From: Salminus brasiliensis
Lineage: Eukaryota; Chordata; Actinopteri; Characiformes; Bryconidae
Direction: 5' to 3'
DNA: 64,000 bases
NCBI RefSeq assembly: GCF_030463535.1
Contig: NC_132880.1
Location: 40,429,842-40,493,841 of the forward strand
The notes beneath the pieces are model-generated. The model saw nothing but the letters and a program-made list of their open reading frames with translations, searched no databases and was not told where the DNA came from. The first letter of the stretch is position 1; each line of letters opens with the position of its first letter. Below are positions 10,690-23,900 of this stretch, one piece after another. A program made the position numbers and the translations under genes.

Positions 10690-11868
10690 TGCGGCATGTG
10701 CCTTGACGCGCCTCTGAGCCAATGGCTGTTCTGGAGGTGATTTGCATCACCGCTCAGCCGGCCACTGCGCTCCGCAGAGGGGCGGGCTGTAGAGACATTT
10801 TGTTTGACATTGTAAATAAGCAAGGGACAGTTGTTAGTGGAGCCAGTTGTTCAGTCCAGCTCCGCACAGCTACGGCAGCAGAGGAGATTTGCAGGGAGGT
10901 GGCGAGGGTGGGGAGCGGGGGAGAGTTTTGAGGCTAGCAGGCAAAGAGCGTCCTTTACCCTTGATGTTCGTGTGGTCTCCCCCACCCACCCCCCACTTTC
11001 TCCTTTTTGCCTGTTCTTTTCTCTCTGTTCCTTTTTTCGTTCCCTGACCCCTATCCTACTGCTCAAGGTAACTTAAAACAGGAAGTTGACTCTCTGTGAA
11101 AAGGGGTGGAGTAGACAGAGGGTGAGGGAAAAGGAGGGGGGGTAGGTGGAATTACACAGCCTGTGGACAGACTGCCGAGCCAATAGAAGCGGAAGCGGGC
11201 CGTCTCTGATTGGAAGAGGCGGGAGGAATGGGTGGGGGTTTGGAAGGGAGGCGGGCTGTAAGTATCGTGTAGCAGGGTAGATTGATTACTTTCAAGTGTT
11301 AAAGGGAAAGCAGGCAGGAGATTTTTGTCCAGGACTTGCTCAGACTATCTGCTGTGTGTATCTCTCCCTCTGACTTGCTCCCTTTCTTCCCGTCTCAGTC
11401 CGTCTCTCACGCTCTCTCTCTCTCTCTCTCTCTCTCTCTTGCTTTCTCTGCCTCTCTTACTTTCTCTGCTGTTTTCCCGGCAACTCCGCTCGCGCTGAAG
11501 CAGGGGTCAGCTGAAAGACAAACACCAGGGCTGCCTGGCAGAGACTAACTCTGTCTTTAGAAGACCCTCTGAGAGCAGGAATGGAAGGGGGGTGCGTGTT
11601 TAGGGAAGGGGGTGTGTGTGGAGGAGATGGGGCAGTGAAGGGGGGAGGGGAGGGGTTGAAGAAGAAGCAGAAGAAGAAGAAGCAGAAGGGGGGGGGGTAG
11701 GTTATTGCCTTCGGCTTTGGGCTCCGAGTGCAGCGCTGGACTGCCTGCCCCACACAGCCTTTTGTTTGCTTGGGACAGAGTGCCTGTGGACTAGAGACAC
11801 TTTCTCTGTCCACCTCTGAAGGAGACTTCGGCTCCGAACATCTGTCTCGTCTCCTCTTCTGTCCGCAG
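10690..11868 (+). promoter_or_regulatory. nfyc: Second GC-rich, CCAAT-bearing region: possible alternative nfyc promoter
   Basis: A GC-rich, purine/pyrimidine-skewed kilobase. NF-Y-type motifs are at 10719-10723 (GAGCCAATGG), 11180-11184 (GAGCCAATAG) and 11209-11213 (GATTGG, minus). G-rich GGCGGG motifs occur at about 11218 and 11250, and a potential donor GTAAGT lies at 11260. Directly downstream is the splice-flanked segment 11869-11888. This arrangement fits an alternative first-exon region for nfyc; known vertebrate NFYC genes use alternative 5' exons. No transcript evidence is available. Confidence 0.45.
11410..11440. repeat. (CT)n microsatellite
   Basis: About 15 perfect CT units inside the candidate alternative promoter region, within a longer pyrimidine-rich stretch. 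Confidence 0.85.
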
Positions 11869-11888
11869 AGCAGAATGAAGGACATGGG
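11869..11888 (+). other. nfyc: Candidate nfyc 5' micro-exon or end of alternative exon 1
   Basis: Twenty bases lie between a strong acceptor-like tract (CTCCTCTTCTGTCCGCAG) and a consensus donor GGTAAGT beginning at 11889. It could be a micro-exon or the last part of a longer first exon. It contains two ATGs (11875 and 11884). Spliced to 17841, the ATG at 11875 would be out of frame with the nfyc start and would overlap it, so this leader could lower NF-YC translation. Confidence 0.4.
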
Positions 11889-12559
11889 GTAAGTGTGACA
11901 AACTGCCTTCAGACAGTGGTACAAACCAGCATGAATTTGCTGTTTTTCTTGTTCTTGTTTGTTCTCTCTTGCTTGCTGTAGAAATTAGATGCTTCCTCTC
12001 CTCCCCCCCCCCCTCATTCTTTCATCCTCTACTTTCTCCCTCTGTTTAAGTGATTCTATCTTCTTACGGTGAAGGCTAGTGTCCTTAAAACTTGCTTTCT
12101 CAGACATGCCAGTTTGCTGCACCAGTGTGAAAGGTTAGACATGCAGGCAAATTCATTTCAACTAGACTTTGAGAACTGTTACTTTTCTACTCGATCTTCT
12201 TAAGCTCTGGTTAGAGTGATGGCTAGTGAGTACTTCTAATGGCCTCTCGTGTTTTTTTTTGTTTTTTGTTTTTTTTTTGTTTGTTTTTTTATTTTTTATT
12301 GAAAGCATGTGTCTCAACTACGAACCTGTTTAAAACCCAGCATGAATGTCTTCTGTATGAGCGTCCGGCCACACAGGAGCCAAGCTTCACCTTCAAGGCC
12401 CAGTCCCTCATAGCTTGTTTACGCTTTCCTGACAGTGATGTAGAGCAGAGGGCAAATATGGTGGGTAGGGTCTAGGGGGCAAACTTGAGCTGGTTCCATG
12501 GGAGCGATGCTGCGGCAGGTCCTCGTCTGTGCACTGTTATCTCCAGCAGGGTACTTTCC

Positions 12560-12860
12560 CCTCACTTAATAAGCCTCAAACGAATCTGTAGTCCGCGGCA
12601 TTTTCTGTTCCCCTTCTAATTGAAAGTTTCCATTGGAGCCTCTGACAGTGCGGCGTCCCAATGGGGGGAGGAGAACTAAAAATAGCTCAGAGTTGGAGGC
12701 CTCACTGCCAAATCCCACTGCAATTTGTTGTTTGCATGAGATTTGAATATCATTTGAGGCCCTCACTGCACACACCAAAAAAAGTGAATGAAAATATGTA
12801 GTGCATGAACGATGCAAACGGTGGCGGCCTGCGTAAACGTGGCCCTTTTTAAGACCTTGT
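12560..12860. promoter_or_regulatory. Candidate conserved non-coding segment
   Basis: Non-repetitive and non-coding, with a perfect MEF2-type site CTAAAAATAG at 12676-12685, two CCAAT/ATTGG motifs (about 12632 and 12657) and an octamer-like GTTTGCATGAG near 12732. It looks unlike the surrounding low-complexity intron. Called only as a candidate enhancer; conservation cannot be tested here. Confidence 0.25.
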
Positions 12861-14082
12861 TTCTTTTGACCCTGGCTCACTCAAAGACCGGATATTGCAC
12901 TTCTCTTGCAAGGGTTTCCTGAAAATGACCATGCCATTTGAGACAAAGTTTACCCTTCACCGCTGTTTGCTTTTGGAGCTAGCGCTAGCTTGTCGTACCT
13001 TGGTGTGCTAGCGGGCCTGTTGGCGGATGAAGGTCACAGGAATGTGAGAGCGGTTCCCTCGGTGGATCTGTCAGCAGGGAGAGAGCGTGAGAGTGCGAGG
13101 ACAGTGCATCCCTCATAGGCCCCCAGACAAGAGAGGCCCTTTCACCATCAGCCTCCGTCCTCTCTGGGGAGGACATGGGCACACTGAGGAGAGTTTACCA
13201 CTGGGTCGCCAAGTGCCGCAGCAAAAGTCCCCTTTTCCCTTCGCTTTCTCTTTCCCCTTTCTCCTGGTTACAGTATCCCTGACTCTTTCTCTCCCCACCT
13301 TGCTGTTCTCCCACCTCTCCCCCCCTGCTATTGAATGACCTTGAGAGATCAGTAACTGTTTCCTGGAGTGAACCAAGGGCATGTTCAGTGTGTTGGAGCC
13401 ATAGGTTCACACAGATTACCCTCAGGTCACTGTAGGCAAGCCTGTTGTTGTCCTCTCGTACTGTTGTTAGACACACACCAGGCTCGGTATAAAACCCAAG
13501 CAGAAGGTTATTTGGCGGTTAATTTGTAATTCATTAGCGCTCCGCTCCATGTCTTGTTTTGCCCTGGTAGATGATTAACCAGTAACAGCAACCGGGGCAG
13601 CTTTTGATGACTGTCCTCTGTGTGAGAATGTCACAGTAGTTAATGAGTCCTGAATGTAGCTAGGCAAATGGGTTTGGTACCCTTCAGGTGACCTTCCGCC
13701 CCCCCCCCCAAAAAACAAAAAAAACTCAAATGTTTACACTTTTGTTGTCTAACTTAAGTTCCGGCAGTTAGACTGCAAACATGAAATTTCACCCACGTTG
13801 TTTATTTACAGGCAATTTAAGTTTAGCAGGTTTGCACGATCAAGGGCATTCGTGAACTCTCAGCAGCCTGCTGTAACCACTCTGAAGTGTGCTTTTCAGT
13901 ACTGTAAAGAACACACACTTCCATCCTTTTCTAAATACACACACACAAACCCTTTGCCCCAAATTACTCCTCATCCATTTTTGAGTGGAAGCCCCCACCC
14001 CTTAGCACTTAGATGTCAGATAAGGTTGTATTACTCCTTCATATCTGCTCTCATCAGCGTTCTATTTTCCTGTACAGAGAGC

Positions 14083-14126
14083 GAGGAGGAGGAGGAGGAG
14101 GAGGAGGAGGAGGAGGATGAGGATGA
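14083..14126. repeat. (GAG)n trinucleotide repeat
   Basis: Thirteen to fourteen GAG/GAT triplets followed by a G-rich stretch to about 14195. The frame through it encodes a Glu run but has no other coding support. Confidence 0.9.
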
Positions 14127-16052
14127 GCAGTGCGGGAGGGGAGGGGAGGGGAGGAGAGGAGAAGGATGCATGTGTGGGGAGCGAAGGGGGGAGGGACAAG
14201 GAATGATAACACAGGATATTGAGATGTGAGCACTGGCAGCTACATCAGCCCTCTCGTTTTGTTTGTTTGTTTTCCCTTCAATTTAATTTGAGGGTGTTCC
14301 ATTGAAAGACCACAGCCATGGCAAATGTGCATCAGTTTACTCAATCTCATGCCCCCTCCCTCCTCCCTTCTCTAAGCTCAGTTTGCACCAGTGTTGACAG
14401 TGTTGATTTATGCAGTCTAATATATGTGGAAATGCGGTAGCTACTGAATTTATGGCATTTGTCCGTTTTTTTGCAGACCCTGCATGCTTACTAATATCGG
14501 ATGAATATTTTCAAAGCTGGGTGTTTGCCGTAATGGTTACCAGTTCACACCACGACCAACCAAGTCCTATACGAACTGGTTGTCAGTGATGCTGTGATTG
14601 ACTCAAGGGATTCATGATGACTTTTGGAATAATTTTGTAGATAAGCACAAATGTATTTATTGCACTCAGGAAGAACGCAGCTTATGAGTTACTTTGCAAA
14701 AATCTGCATTTTATTAAATTAATAAGTTATGCTAATCCAGGGAGCCCCAATTTGTATCGCCAAACATGGAAAAATGGTCCAGACTTGCCCTGTCAGTGCA
14801 TACCACAGGTCAGCCTTTTACGGAAAGACTGAAAAATGAAAAAACTAGTGAAACGTCTTCATTTTAAGCTGTTCAGCATAATGCCTTCCTCCTGAACTGT
14901 AGCTCTTATGGTGTCGAATCTTGTGCAGGACGTCACTGCTATTTTAAGTAATGGCTGAAATGAAAAAGCTTCGGGGAATCTGACTTTTGATAACGTCTGC
15001 TACAGTATAGTCCATTTCTATACGTAATGGCTTTCCATTTCCTCTGAAGAATTAAAGTAGTTCATTCCAGCTGTGGGCTGTTCCAGATAACTTCAGGCAT
15101 CCTCTTGGACACTACCATGATTACCAAAGGCTGAACGTCTTATTAGGTAACAATCCGAGGCAGAAGCTTCATTGGTCCCTCCTGATCTCAACCCAGGTAC
15201 TTCCTTTGTCTATTAGCCTGCTGTATTGCCCTTTTCCAATGCGTCTTTGTGGTTAGTATGCCGGTCGTCTTCGCTTGAGTAGTCCGCTATGCGTCTCTGG
15301 CTTTGTATTCAGTATATGTATTAATGTCTTAAGCGTTCCACAGTGATGAGGATTTTTGTGATACGCGCATCAGAGTCCCGCACGCTGGCGTTTGAGACTT
15401 CAGAACTTTTGTAGTAGTTTAGCTCTGAGCAGAAGCTGTCAAAACCGTTTCATAGTGTTTGAGTCATAGCGGAGGGCACCTGCTTCTCTCGTGGCTCTCG
15501 GGAGGCTTGAGGCTGCAATATTCTGCCTCCCGCTCGATCAGACATCAAGCAGATGACGCAAAAAAACAATGCCGCATATGGTCTCCTACTTAACCCTCTG
15601 TCACTTGAGGCAGCAGCACTTATGCTATAATTGAGCTAATTAACAGTGCCCTACCTCTGAAAATGGTGGACAGTGCAGTCCCCGGCCTGCTCGAAATGGA
15701 GGCACGCACCTTTTGCTGAGGTGCCGCTGTATTCCACCTGCTCGGAGCAGGCTCGGGCTAGTCAGAACGTTCCTGCTGATTCAGCTTCTGCGAGCACCAT
15801 TGACTTTCTGAGAGGCAAAGGAGCAGCGGTCACTGCCGATGAGGCAGCCGCACAGGTCAGATGAAATCCAACACCACCGTTGCTGCCCAGCTTGCTGAAG
15901 TGCAAGAGCAGTCCTCGCAAGCGGGGGGAAAATGCAGACGGCTTGCTTGGCTGTTTGCGTTTTCAGTAAAGCAGGAATTCGGAAGTTTAGGGTTTGATAC
16001 AGTTGTGACTTTTGATGGTGATGCTGAATTATAGTTCTGGGATACTCTAAGG

Positions 16053-16216
16053 CCTTGTTTCTCAATGATTTGAGGGTCACCGTGTTTTCCTTGTTCCTAA
16101 CGCTGTGTTCATCTCAGGACAGAAAGGCTTGTTAATTAGTTTGCCGGTGGGAGCCAGGGAAACTCTGTTATGTGCCGGGTATTGCTACTCCAGGGACCAG
16201 GATTGAGAACCCACTG
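16053..16216. mobile_element. hAT-type MITE (164 bp)
   Basis: The left end CCTTGTTTCTCAA and the right end TTGAGAACCCACTG are imperfect inverted repeats (canonical form CAGTGGTTCTCAA). Flanking 8-bp sequences CTCTAAGG and TTCTAAGA match at 6 of 8 positions, as expected for an old hAT target-site duplication. Internal sequence is too short to encode a transposase. Confidence 0.55.
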
Positions 16217-16899
16217 TTCTAAGAGGGTACCGATTTAAGCAGGGATACTGAACTAGGAGTCTTGTCCTTCTTAATTTGGCCTTGTTGTCAGGTTTCATGA
16301 CTGATAAAAACTAAGATGGTTACCAGTGAAAGCAGCTGGGCTGGCTGGCTAAGCTTTGATGATGTACTTCTCCTTCGGTGAAGGATTTGCCTTTTTAATT
16401 TGCCTCTCCATTTCCTGGGGCTTTGGCAGTAATTGTGCTGTTACTGCGTGGTAATTAGCCAGCTAGTTCTCTTTAATGGTGTTAAGTGAATCGTCTAATT
16501 ATTATTTCTTATCTGTGACTGGCGCTGAGAATCGCCCATCCTCATTTGTCGTATGTCCTGCAGGATCCGTCACAAGATCTACGCCTGATGCTGCTTTTTA
16601 AGGCTTGTTTTTCTTATTTTCAGCTGGTATTTCTATGTGCTTTTTCTGGTCATCCCAGGTGTTTCTGGATGGCTATTTAGATTTATTCATCTCTTATAAG
16701 TGTTTCATGCACCGGCTTCATTTAGCACAACCCTGAAATGCCAGTGCACTCTGTTGGCTACGGTCAGGGCCAGCCGATAAACATGACATTGATTTGTATT
16801 TGCCCGAATGCTATTGATCTTGATTCCCCTTTCAAAAGCAATGGATCTGATGCCAACGGTAGAACATGGCTGTTACTATTCTGTGTTAAGAGCCATTCC

Positions 16900-16901
<2 letters not shown>

Positions 16902-16970
<69 letters not shown>
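16902..16970. repeat. (GT)n microsatellite
   Basis: About 34 uninterrupted GT units followed by TACACACAAG. Cys-Val and Thr-His frames through it on both strands are artefacts. Confidence 0.97.
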
Positions 16971-16973
<3 letters not shown>

Positions 16974-17840
16974 ACACAAGTAAGGGTGCTCGAGCAATCA
17001 TGCTTCACTTTTGTCCTCCCGCGCTTGACCCACATACTGAGGCCACACGGCAGTCCGATTGCTGTGGCGTCTGCACCTCCTCTCTCTAAGCCCTTGGCGC
17101 TTTGTCTTGTTATTGGATTATAGCTGAACTCTGCGAGGCCTAGTTGTCTTTACTCTCTTACTTCCCACTCCAGTGGCACCCCACCCAGCTATTTTTGGCG
17201 CCCGCTTTCCTTCCAGAGAGTGAGAAAGAGAAAAAGAGCAAGCAAGCCGGGCTGTGTTCCCCAGGAGCACAAGCTCAGGCAGGCAGGCTGGACTTCTCAG
17301 CAGAATTCTTCTCATGCCATAGTAACCTGCCAGCTTTACTCTTGGAGCGCTGGGCCTGACAGACCAGGCCCACTTGCAGTGTGTTTGCGTTTGTGTGTCA
17401 ATGTGTGTCTACGGGTGATTTCTTGGCGTGAGCGCTGAGCTGCACATTCAGTGTTCCGCATTTGCTCACAGCCCTAGAAACGCCTTTTACTCTGAGGATT
17501 CAGAAGTGGCTTCCTAGCTCCAGGTCATACACTCGAGCGTGTGTGCACACAGGAAGTTTGGGGCACTGTCGTTTCTCTACTGTAGATTGTTGCTGTATGG
17601 ATGGCTCTCTCTTCTTTCCTGGTTTCTCTCAATGAGTCAACATGCTGTTGTAATTCGCTCGAAAACAAGGTTGAAGTGGGATTATGTTTGATGAAAGGTT
17701 ACAGTCAAGGGTTCGTTTTAAGGCCCAGACCTGAAGTCCTCATAAAATGCATGGCCATCTTCAAGAGGTTTCAGAGCTCATGTTTTCTGTCTGGTGTTTA
17801 TTTATTTATTTATTTATTTTTATTTTTTTATTTATTTTAG

Positions 17841-17950
17841 CAAATCTGGAGATGTCTGCAGACTCGTTTGGAGCAGGAGGAAGCGATGCCCAGCAGAGCC
17901 TGCAGTCCTTCTGGCCAAGGGTCATGGAGGAGATCAGGAACCTCACTGTG
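17841..17950 (+). CDS. nfyc: nfyc coding exon 1 (start codon exon)
   Basis: The acceptor TTATTTATTTTAG ends at 17840. The start ATG at 17852-17854 follows 11 nt of 5' UTR and has G at -3. Encodes 33 residues: [10 protein letters not shown], then the invariant [20 protein letters not shown] and LTV. Donor GTATGA at 17951. The first ten residues differ from mammals (one or two residues shorter there), while the remainder is nearly invariant in vertebrates. This is the N-terminal helix region preceding the histone fold. Confidence 0.95.
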
Positions 17951-20900
17951 GTATGACACCCGTACAGCTTTAGTGTTTCTTAAATTAGATCATTCACAGG
18001 GATCATGTTAAACCCCCCCCCCCCCAAGTGCTCTGTAATATTAATTCAATATTCATGAGTACCGCTCATCATCAAGAAGACTTAAATGTAGATTATCTTG
18101 ATGTGACATGCCACCCTCTGTTTCAGAAGGATTTTCGCGTGCAGGAGCTTCCACTTGCTCGCATCAAGAAAATCATGAAGCTGGATGAAGACGTAAAGGT
18201 AAGAGTGTTTGAAACGACCAGGTCCACCAGTGAGATGGAGTCTCCTCAGCCGTGTCCCATTTCTTACATCCAGCAAGCCACTGCCCCCATCCCCACCCCT
18301 CGCCCCTGTGGAAATGGGGCATAGACCTACAGAGAAAGAGCATCTTTCATTCTTTGCTCATTTCCATGCCTTACTAGATCCTGCAAAGAGTGGGACACCC
18401 CCCCCCCCTTATTTGGTCTAATTATAGTCTGCTCTGTTGAAGTGAAGTGCTTTTGTTGAGTGCTGAGTGACCTGAGCAGTGGTTGTGTGCGTGCATGTAT
18501 GTGTGTTCTAAGTCCAGACCTTCATGGGAAGCAGGCATCAGGGTCAGCATGGTGTCCGTACTCTTAAAATAACCCACAGCTTAGAGTAGGAAGAGGGTTA
18601 AATTGGAACAGAAATCCAAGACAATTAAGAGATCAGCAGCAGTCATGGGCCTTGGGGTACTCCGTGTGTGTGTGTGCTCTCACCTGCACATGCTTATAGT
18701 GAAACTATCGACACTAATTGAGATTTATGGTTAATGTTGGTCATGGTCAAGTAGTGCAAAATGCATCTCTGCTATTTACGTCTGCTCTACAGCTTTTTAC
18801 CTCAAAACTATTGTACAGCTGTATCTCAGCTATTTACCTCTTTACGTCTATAGTCGTTTATCACAGAAGTACTGTAAAAACGGGTCTCAACTATTTACTT
18901 ACGGCTGTTTACCTTGAATTGCAGAACAGGGTCTCAGACTTCAGGCAAACTATTCAGCCTTTTTATGTAATAACGCGTGTTTCACATAGAACCACCCTGA
19001 ATGGTTTTGTTTACATGAACAGTTTAGTTATGCAGAAAGTCAGTGGAATTTCCCCTTTAACGGAGAGAATTTGTGTGCGCACATGTGGCTTCTTTTTTTT
19101 TTTTATTAACCCTCTCCATGCTAACCCTCTGTAGATGATAAGCGCTGAGGCTCCAGTGCTGTTTGCCAAAGCGGCTCAAATCTTTATCACAGAGCTCACT
19201 CTCAGAGCCTGGATCCACACCGAGGACAACAAACGCCGCACACTACAGGTTAGTCATTGACCTTCACCCCCTTGATCCTGCCATACAAACATACCTGACT
19301 GACTTCAGTATATGCTAAGCCTTCATTCTGGCACACCTTGGGCTGTGCTTTGCCGCACTGTTCCACCTACAGTACTGACCCTGCACTTCCCACATCAGCT
19401 GTGACCAATTTGATAAAATGTGCAGTCATTAGGATTGAGCTGTTTGTGGTTAGCTTGATTACCAAAACCAGCCACCCACCACCCCCTCAACGAAGCCAGT
19501 TCTCATATCGCAAGCTTTATGCTACCTTGTCAGACTTGTTTTTACCCCCCCTGCCACTACACATGCAAGTACATGTACCTACCTCCAGAATATGTTTGAG
19601 CCATGACCAAGCTTGATGGATTTTGGGGGCAGGGCCCCATGCTCGAGTCCTTCAGGGCCTGTTTTAGCTCCATTCCAGCACTTTGTCGAATCTGAAAGTG
19701 AATCTCCCATGACCCACTTTCTAGAATGCCATTTTGCGTTCTGTGCTGGAGCGGTGGCTCTCAAGTCTTCAACAAGCTTGCATTCGAATTGTTTGCAAAA
19801 AGAGAAATGGTAGCCATATCAATTAAATCAGTGTAATTATTTTTATTATTTAATTATTAATTTTTACGTTCGTAAGAGACAGTACAGTTTTTCATAATTT
19901 GGCATGGTTTTGTATCGGTGTCCGCGTTAGCCCTGTGGACTTCTGAGTCTGAGAGAACATAACATCGGGTACGGCACCACTTGAATATGTAAATTGTATT
20001 GTGGTGATGCACGTTGCTAAGGCACTGCATTTGCAGCTCCGGCCTTTGTGGAGGCATCACGCCAATCAGGGTCGCCACGACAACGCTCATCAATGGAACA
20101 ACTGCGCGGACATGACCCTCAGCTAACAAATATTAATCACAAGGCTAAAAATAGCTTCTGATGTGGGGGGTGACAATAGGGGGTCTTGGCAGCCAATATC
20201 CTGTGGAAAGTACCATGCAGACGGGAGGCGGGGGAGGCTCTGGGACTGCTCTTTGAGCTTAGGTTGATGGCAGTCACATTTCAGCCCTCCTTTGCCATAT
20301 CGTCAGTCATGCAAAAACTATAAAAACATAAACAGCCTTCTTGGTAGCGAATGCAAAAATGAGTGATTTTGGAGCATTAATATTGGTCAGCAATATGTTG
20401 CCTTAAATATTTGTTTGCTTTAAACAGAGCTATAGGTTATATAGTGCTACCTGAATCTTGTGCTTTTAAGTTTTGGACTTAATTTGGACTTTATTCATAT
20501 TTGTTGCTCCTTTTTTATGTCATTTGCAGAGGAATGACATAGCCATGGCCATCACCAAGTTTGACCAGTTTGACTTCCTCATCGACATCGTTCCAAGAGA
20601 TGACCTCAAACCACCCAAGCGACAGGTGGGCACTCAGTAAATGTTTTAAATTTGAAAGGTTTTAAGATTTCAGGAATGTGAGGTCGCTTCAGGCTGTCAT
20701 CTCTGAGGACAAGAAGATCTATGTAGCGTGACTCTTGGCAGCTTGGAGGCGCTGTAAACATCCTTGACTGGAAGCTGGGGGTCGGGAAAGTGAAGGCTTT
20801 CAGTCGGATGTTTGCAGCGCCCAGCTTCCACTAAACATCAGCTTCACTTAATATCTGCTCCCCTTTACCCCAGAGACTGGACTGGGTGGTAACCCCCAAC

Positions 20901-23900
20901 GAACAAACACATGACACCCAAATTACAACCCCATCCTGCTTAGGGGACACCCTTCACTGTGTGTTCCTTCAGGAGACTTCTGAAGTACTGAGCAGAAACA
21001 TATCCTCCATGAATCCGTACCCACAGGACACAGTGTTCTATTGTGTCCGTGATTAGCATGGGAGATGTTATCAGATGGACAGACGCTGCTATCACGTTCA
21101 CACGTGTGGCTGTGTGAGCAGGTGTGTAAACATCCTACACTCTCAGCTGTGACATCGTGAAGCTGGGAGAGGGGTGTTTACGCTCTTTCTCACACGACGA
21201 GTCTTCAGGTTCTCTTGGACAAACAGGTTCTGATTTTTCTGTGTTACTTAATACAAATATATATTCTTTTATTCACAAAAAATGTTGCTTCTAATTTACC
21301 CTCTGGGTGATTCGGTAATGATTAGTTATCATTTTTATTGATATGGGGTGCAGATTTTATTTATTTATTTATTTTTTGGCATGATTCTACATCATGGCAA
21401 AGAAACCCTTTTCTACGTTTGGATACGGGCCTTTGCTAGGTGAAATTTTAGTTTAATTTTAGTTAGGTTAGAGAGGTTTTTGGAGGAGCCTGATATGTTT
21501 GACTTAAGCCTCATACATTTAGTTTGGTTTGCAGTAGAGTTGCACCGAAACCCCTTTTTGCTTTCCGATATGATACCAGATTTTCAAATATCTACCGATA
21601 CAGAGTACCGATACCAACTCTGACTTAAATACTTAATAGATGGCAAAAAATCCTGATGATCCTTAAAAAGAACAGCATGTACTGGTTAAGGAACTGCACA
21701 TTTGAAAAGTTTTAGAGCTATGAAACAATAAAAGATGCCACAATGCAGTACGGAAGCTTAAATCTTGATAAGCTCGACCAAACAGCTTTTTATTTGGTGT
21801 TAAAACTTCACATTTCAATACAAACACACGTCTCTATGTTAAAGACACTAAACTTCAGTGTGTGGCCTTAAAAGCTGCTTTAACTCAACTTTTGGTTTTA
21901 GAACCAAGAACACCACATGGAAAGAAAGTTCTAAAAGTTCCATTAAATGTCTGTTTAATGGTAAAAACAATTTATGACTGGCCTTTTACTGGTTGTTTAA
22001 ATGTTTGGTTTCATGAAGTATGCAAACCAAAAATTCTATGTTTAAATTCTATGTTAAAACCCAAAAACAAACAGTTATAAGTGTGGCGTCAGTAAGCTTT
22101 ATGGTATCTGTGCTTTCTATTGCCGATGTCTATACAGTATCGGTATCTGTGCAACACTAGTTTGCTCTTGATTGTTAAAGTGAGGGGTGTCCCCATGCCC
22201 CAAGATCCAAAGAGCGCTTTAAGGCCTTCAGAAAGAAGGTTTTAGATGGAGTCTGGATACGGGTTTAATAAGATCTCTTAATTAGAAATCAGCTGTTACA
22301 GCTTACATTGTTTAAAACATTTAAAACAACTGCCAACTTGGCCAGCTCAGGCCATTATAGCAAGTTCTACCTGAGAGCAGACCTCAGGATGCGTAAAGAA
22401 AACTACAGCAATCCCAAAACGTTGGTGCAGCACCTATAGGTAGCTCATAACACAGTTAATGTGAAAGTGCTCACATCTCCCATCTTGGCCTGATGTTTTT
22501 TGACAGCAATGGCTTCCTCCTTGCACGCATCCAATGAAAATCAAGCTTGTGTGTTTTAAATATGTTAAAAATGAAGGTTTCATGGCGTGTCATCATTATT
22601 TCACCTGACCATAATTATACTGTTACCAGTGAATGGCTGTCTATGAATGTCTGTGCTGAACTGGTCACTTCAGACTTGGGCTAAATGTCCGAGTGTGAAC
22701 GTGTCCACGCTACTCTCACATTACTCTGCCTAGCCATTCCTATTAGTTATTTATTTGAGACCTGCCTCTAGTATTACAGTGTTAAAATAATTCATGGAGA
22801 TGTAACCAAGTGATAGGATTTATCCAATATTTGTCTGTGTGCGTGTGCATTTGTCTGTGCAGGAAGAAGTGCGTCAGTCCGTTACCCAGGCAGAACCTGT
22901 GCAGTACTACTTCACCCTGGCGCAGCAGCCTGGGGCTGTACAGGTGCAGGGACAGCAACAAGGCCAGCAGGTGGCTACCCCTACCGCTACCACTCTCCAG
23001 CCTGGACAGATCATCATCGCCCAGCCCCAGCAGGGACAGGTAACATACACGTGCGCATGCATTTTGCTGTCTTAGTGCAGCCTGGTTTCATTTGCACACA
23101 CTGCACAAAAACCTTTAAACTCTTTCTCGCATTCCCAGTTCCACTGCGGACAAATGTTTGTGGACACATACACATTCAGTGGTTGTTCTGAAATCAAGGG
23201 AATTAAAATAAGGATATGAGCTCAGGTACGTATGTTGGATGATGAGGTGGTTCAGGACTAAACGTAAGGTATTGGATGGTGCTCAGGCACTCCAAAGAAT
23301 GCAGTCCTGCAGTTCTGCCCCTCCACAGCCTGAAGCTGCGGGGCTTTTTAAAACATTTTTTTACCACACATGGTGTCCTTTGGCTCATGTGCGCTTTTTT
23401 CCCCTTAGTTTATTAACCGTGCTTTCCTATAGAGATTCACCTGAGACAACCTGTGTGCACACTCATTTATGTAGCCATTGAAGTCACACACACCATTAAT
23501 TTGAGGTTCACCACAAAGGGACAGTATGACCGCAGCCACACTGAACTTTTCCAGACAATACGCGCTCTTGCTTATTTTCTTGCCTGAGCTCCCCTTACAG
23601 TTGAGTGGTTTAAATTCTGCTTTGAGGCACTACAAAAGGGGGACATGCTTTACACACACACACTTCTAGACAGGCTAAGAAATACAGAACAGTCACAGAA
23701 AGCGAAAGAAGCATGTGGACTAAGGCAGTAGAGTATTAACAGGTTTTACACAAATATGACTCTGGGGAAAGATATGCAAACTTTGATCAAAAATGATTAA
23801 AATTTGCATATCATGTGTAAATACAGCTTTCAACATGGGCAAATGACCTGACATGGTGTCTGTACCTAAGAAAGAATTGAAGCTGAGGCTAAAAGTGGAG

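Larger units (their letters stand above)
11889..17840 (+). other. nfyc: nfyc intron before the first coding exon
   Basis: A 6-kb intron ending in an unusually long TTTA/TTTAT-rich tract (17799-17838) that forms the acceptor of the first coding exon. Contents: C-runs at about 12004 and 13700, T-runs at about 12250, a conserved-looking segment at 12560-12860, a GAG repeat at 14083-14126, a hAT MITE at 16053-16216 and a (GT)n tract at 16902-16970. No extra exons recognised. Confidence 0.6.

Noticed and set aside
11457..11924. 155-codon minus-strand frame opposite the nfyc 5' region
   Set aside because: Composition follows the purine/pyrimidine skew (Pro and Phe runs); no splice or promoter support.
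16738..17123. Several Cys-Val or Thr-His rich frames
   Set aside because: Produced by the (GT)n microsatellite.
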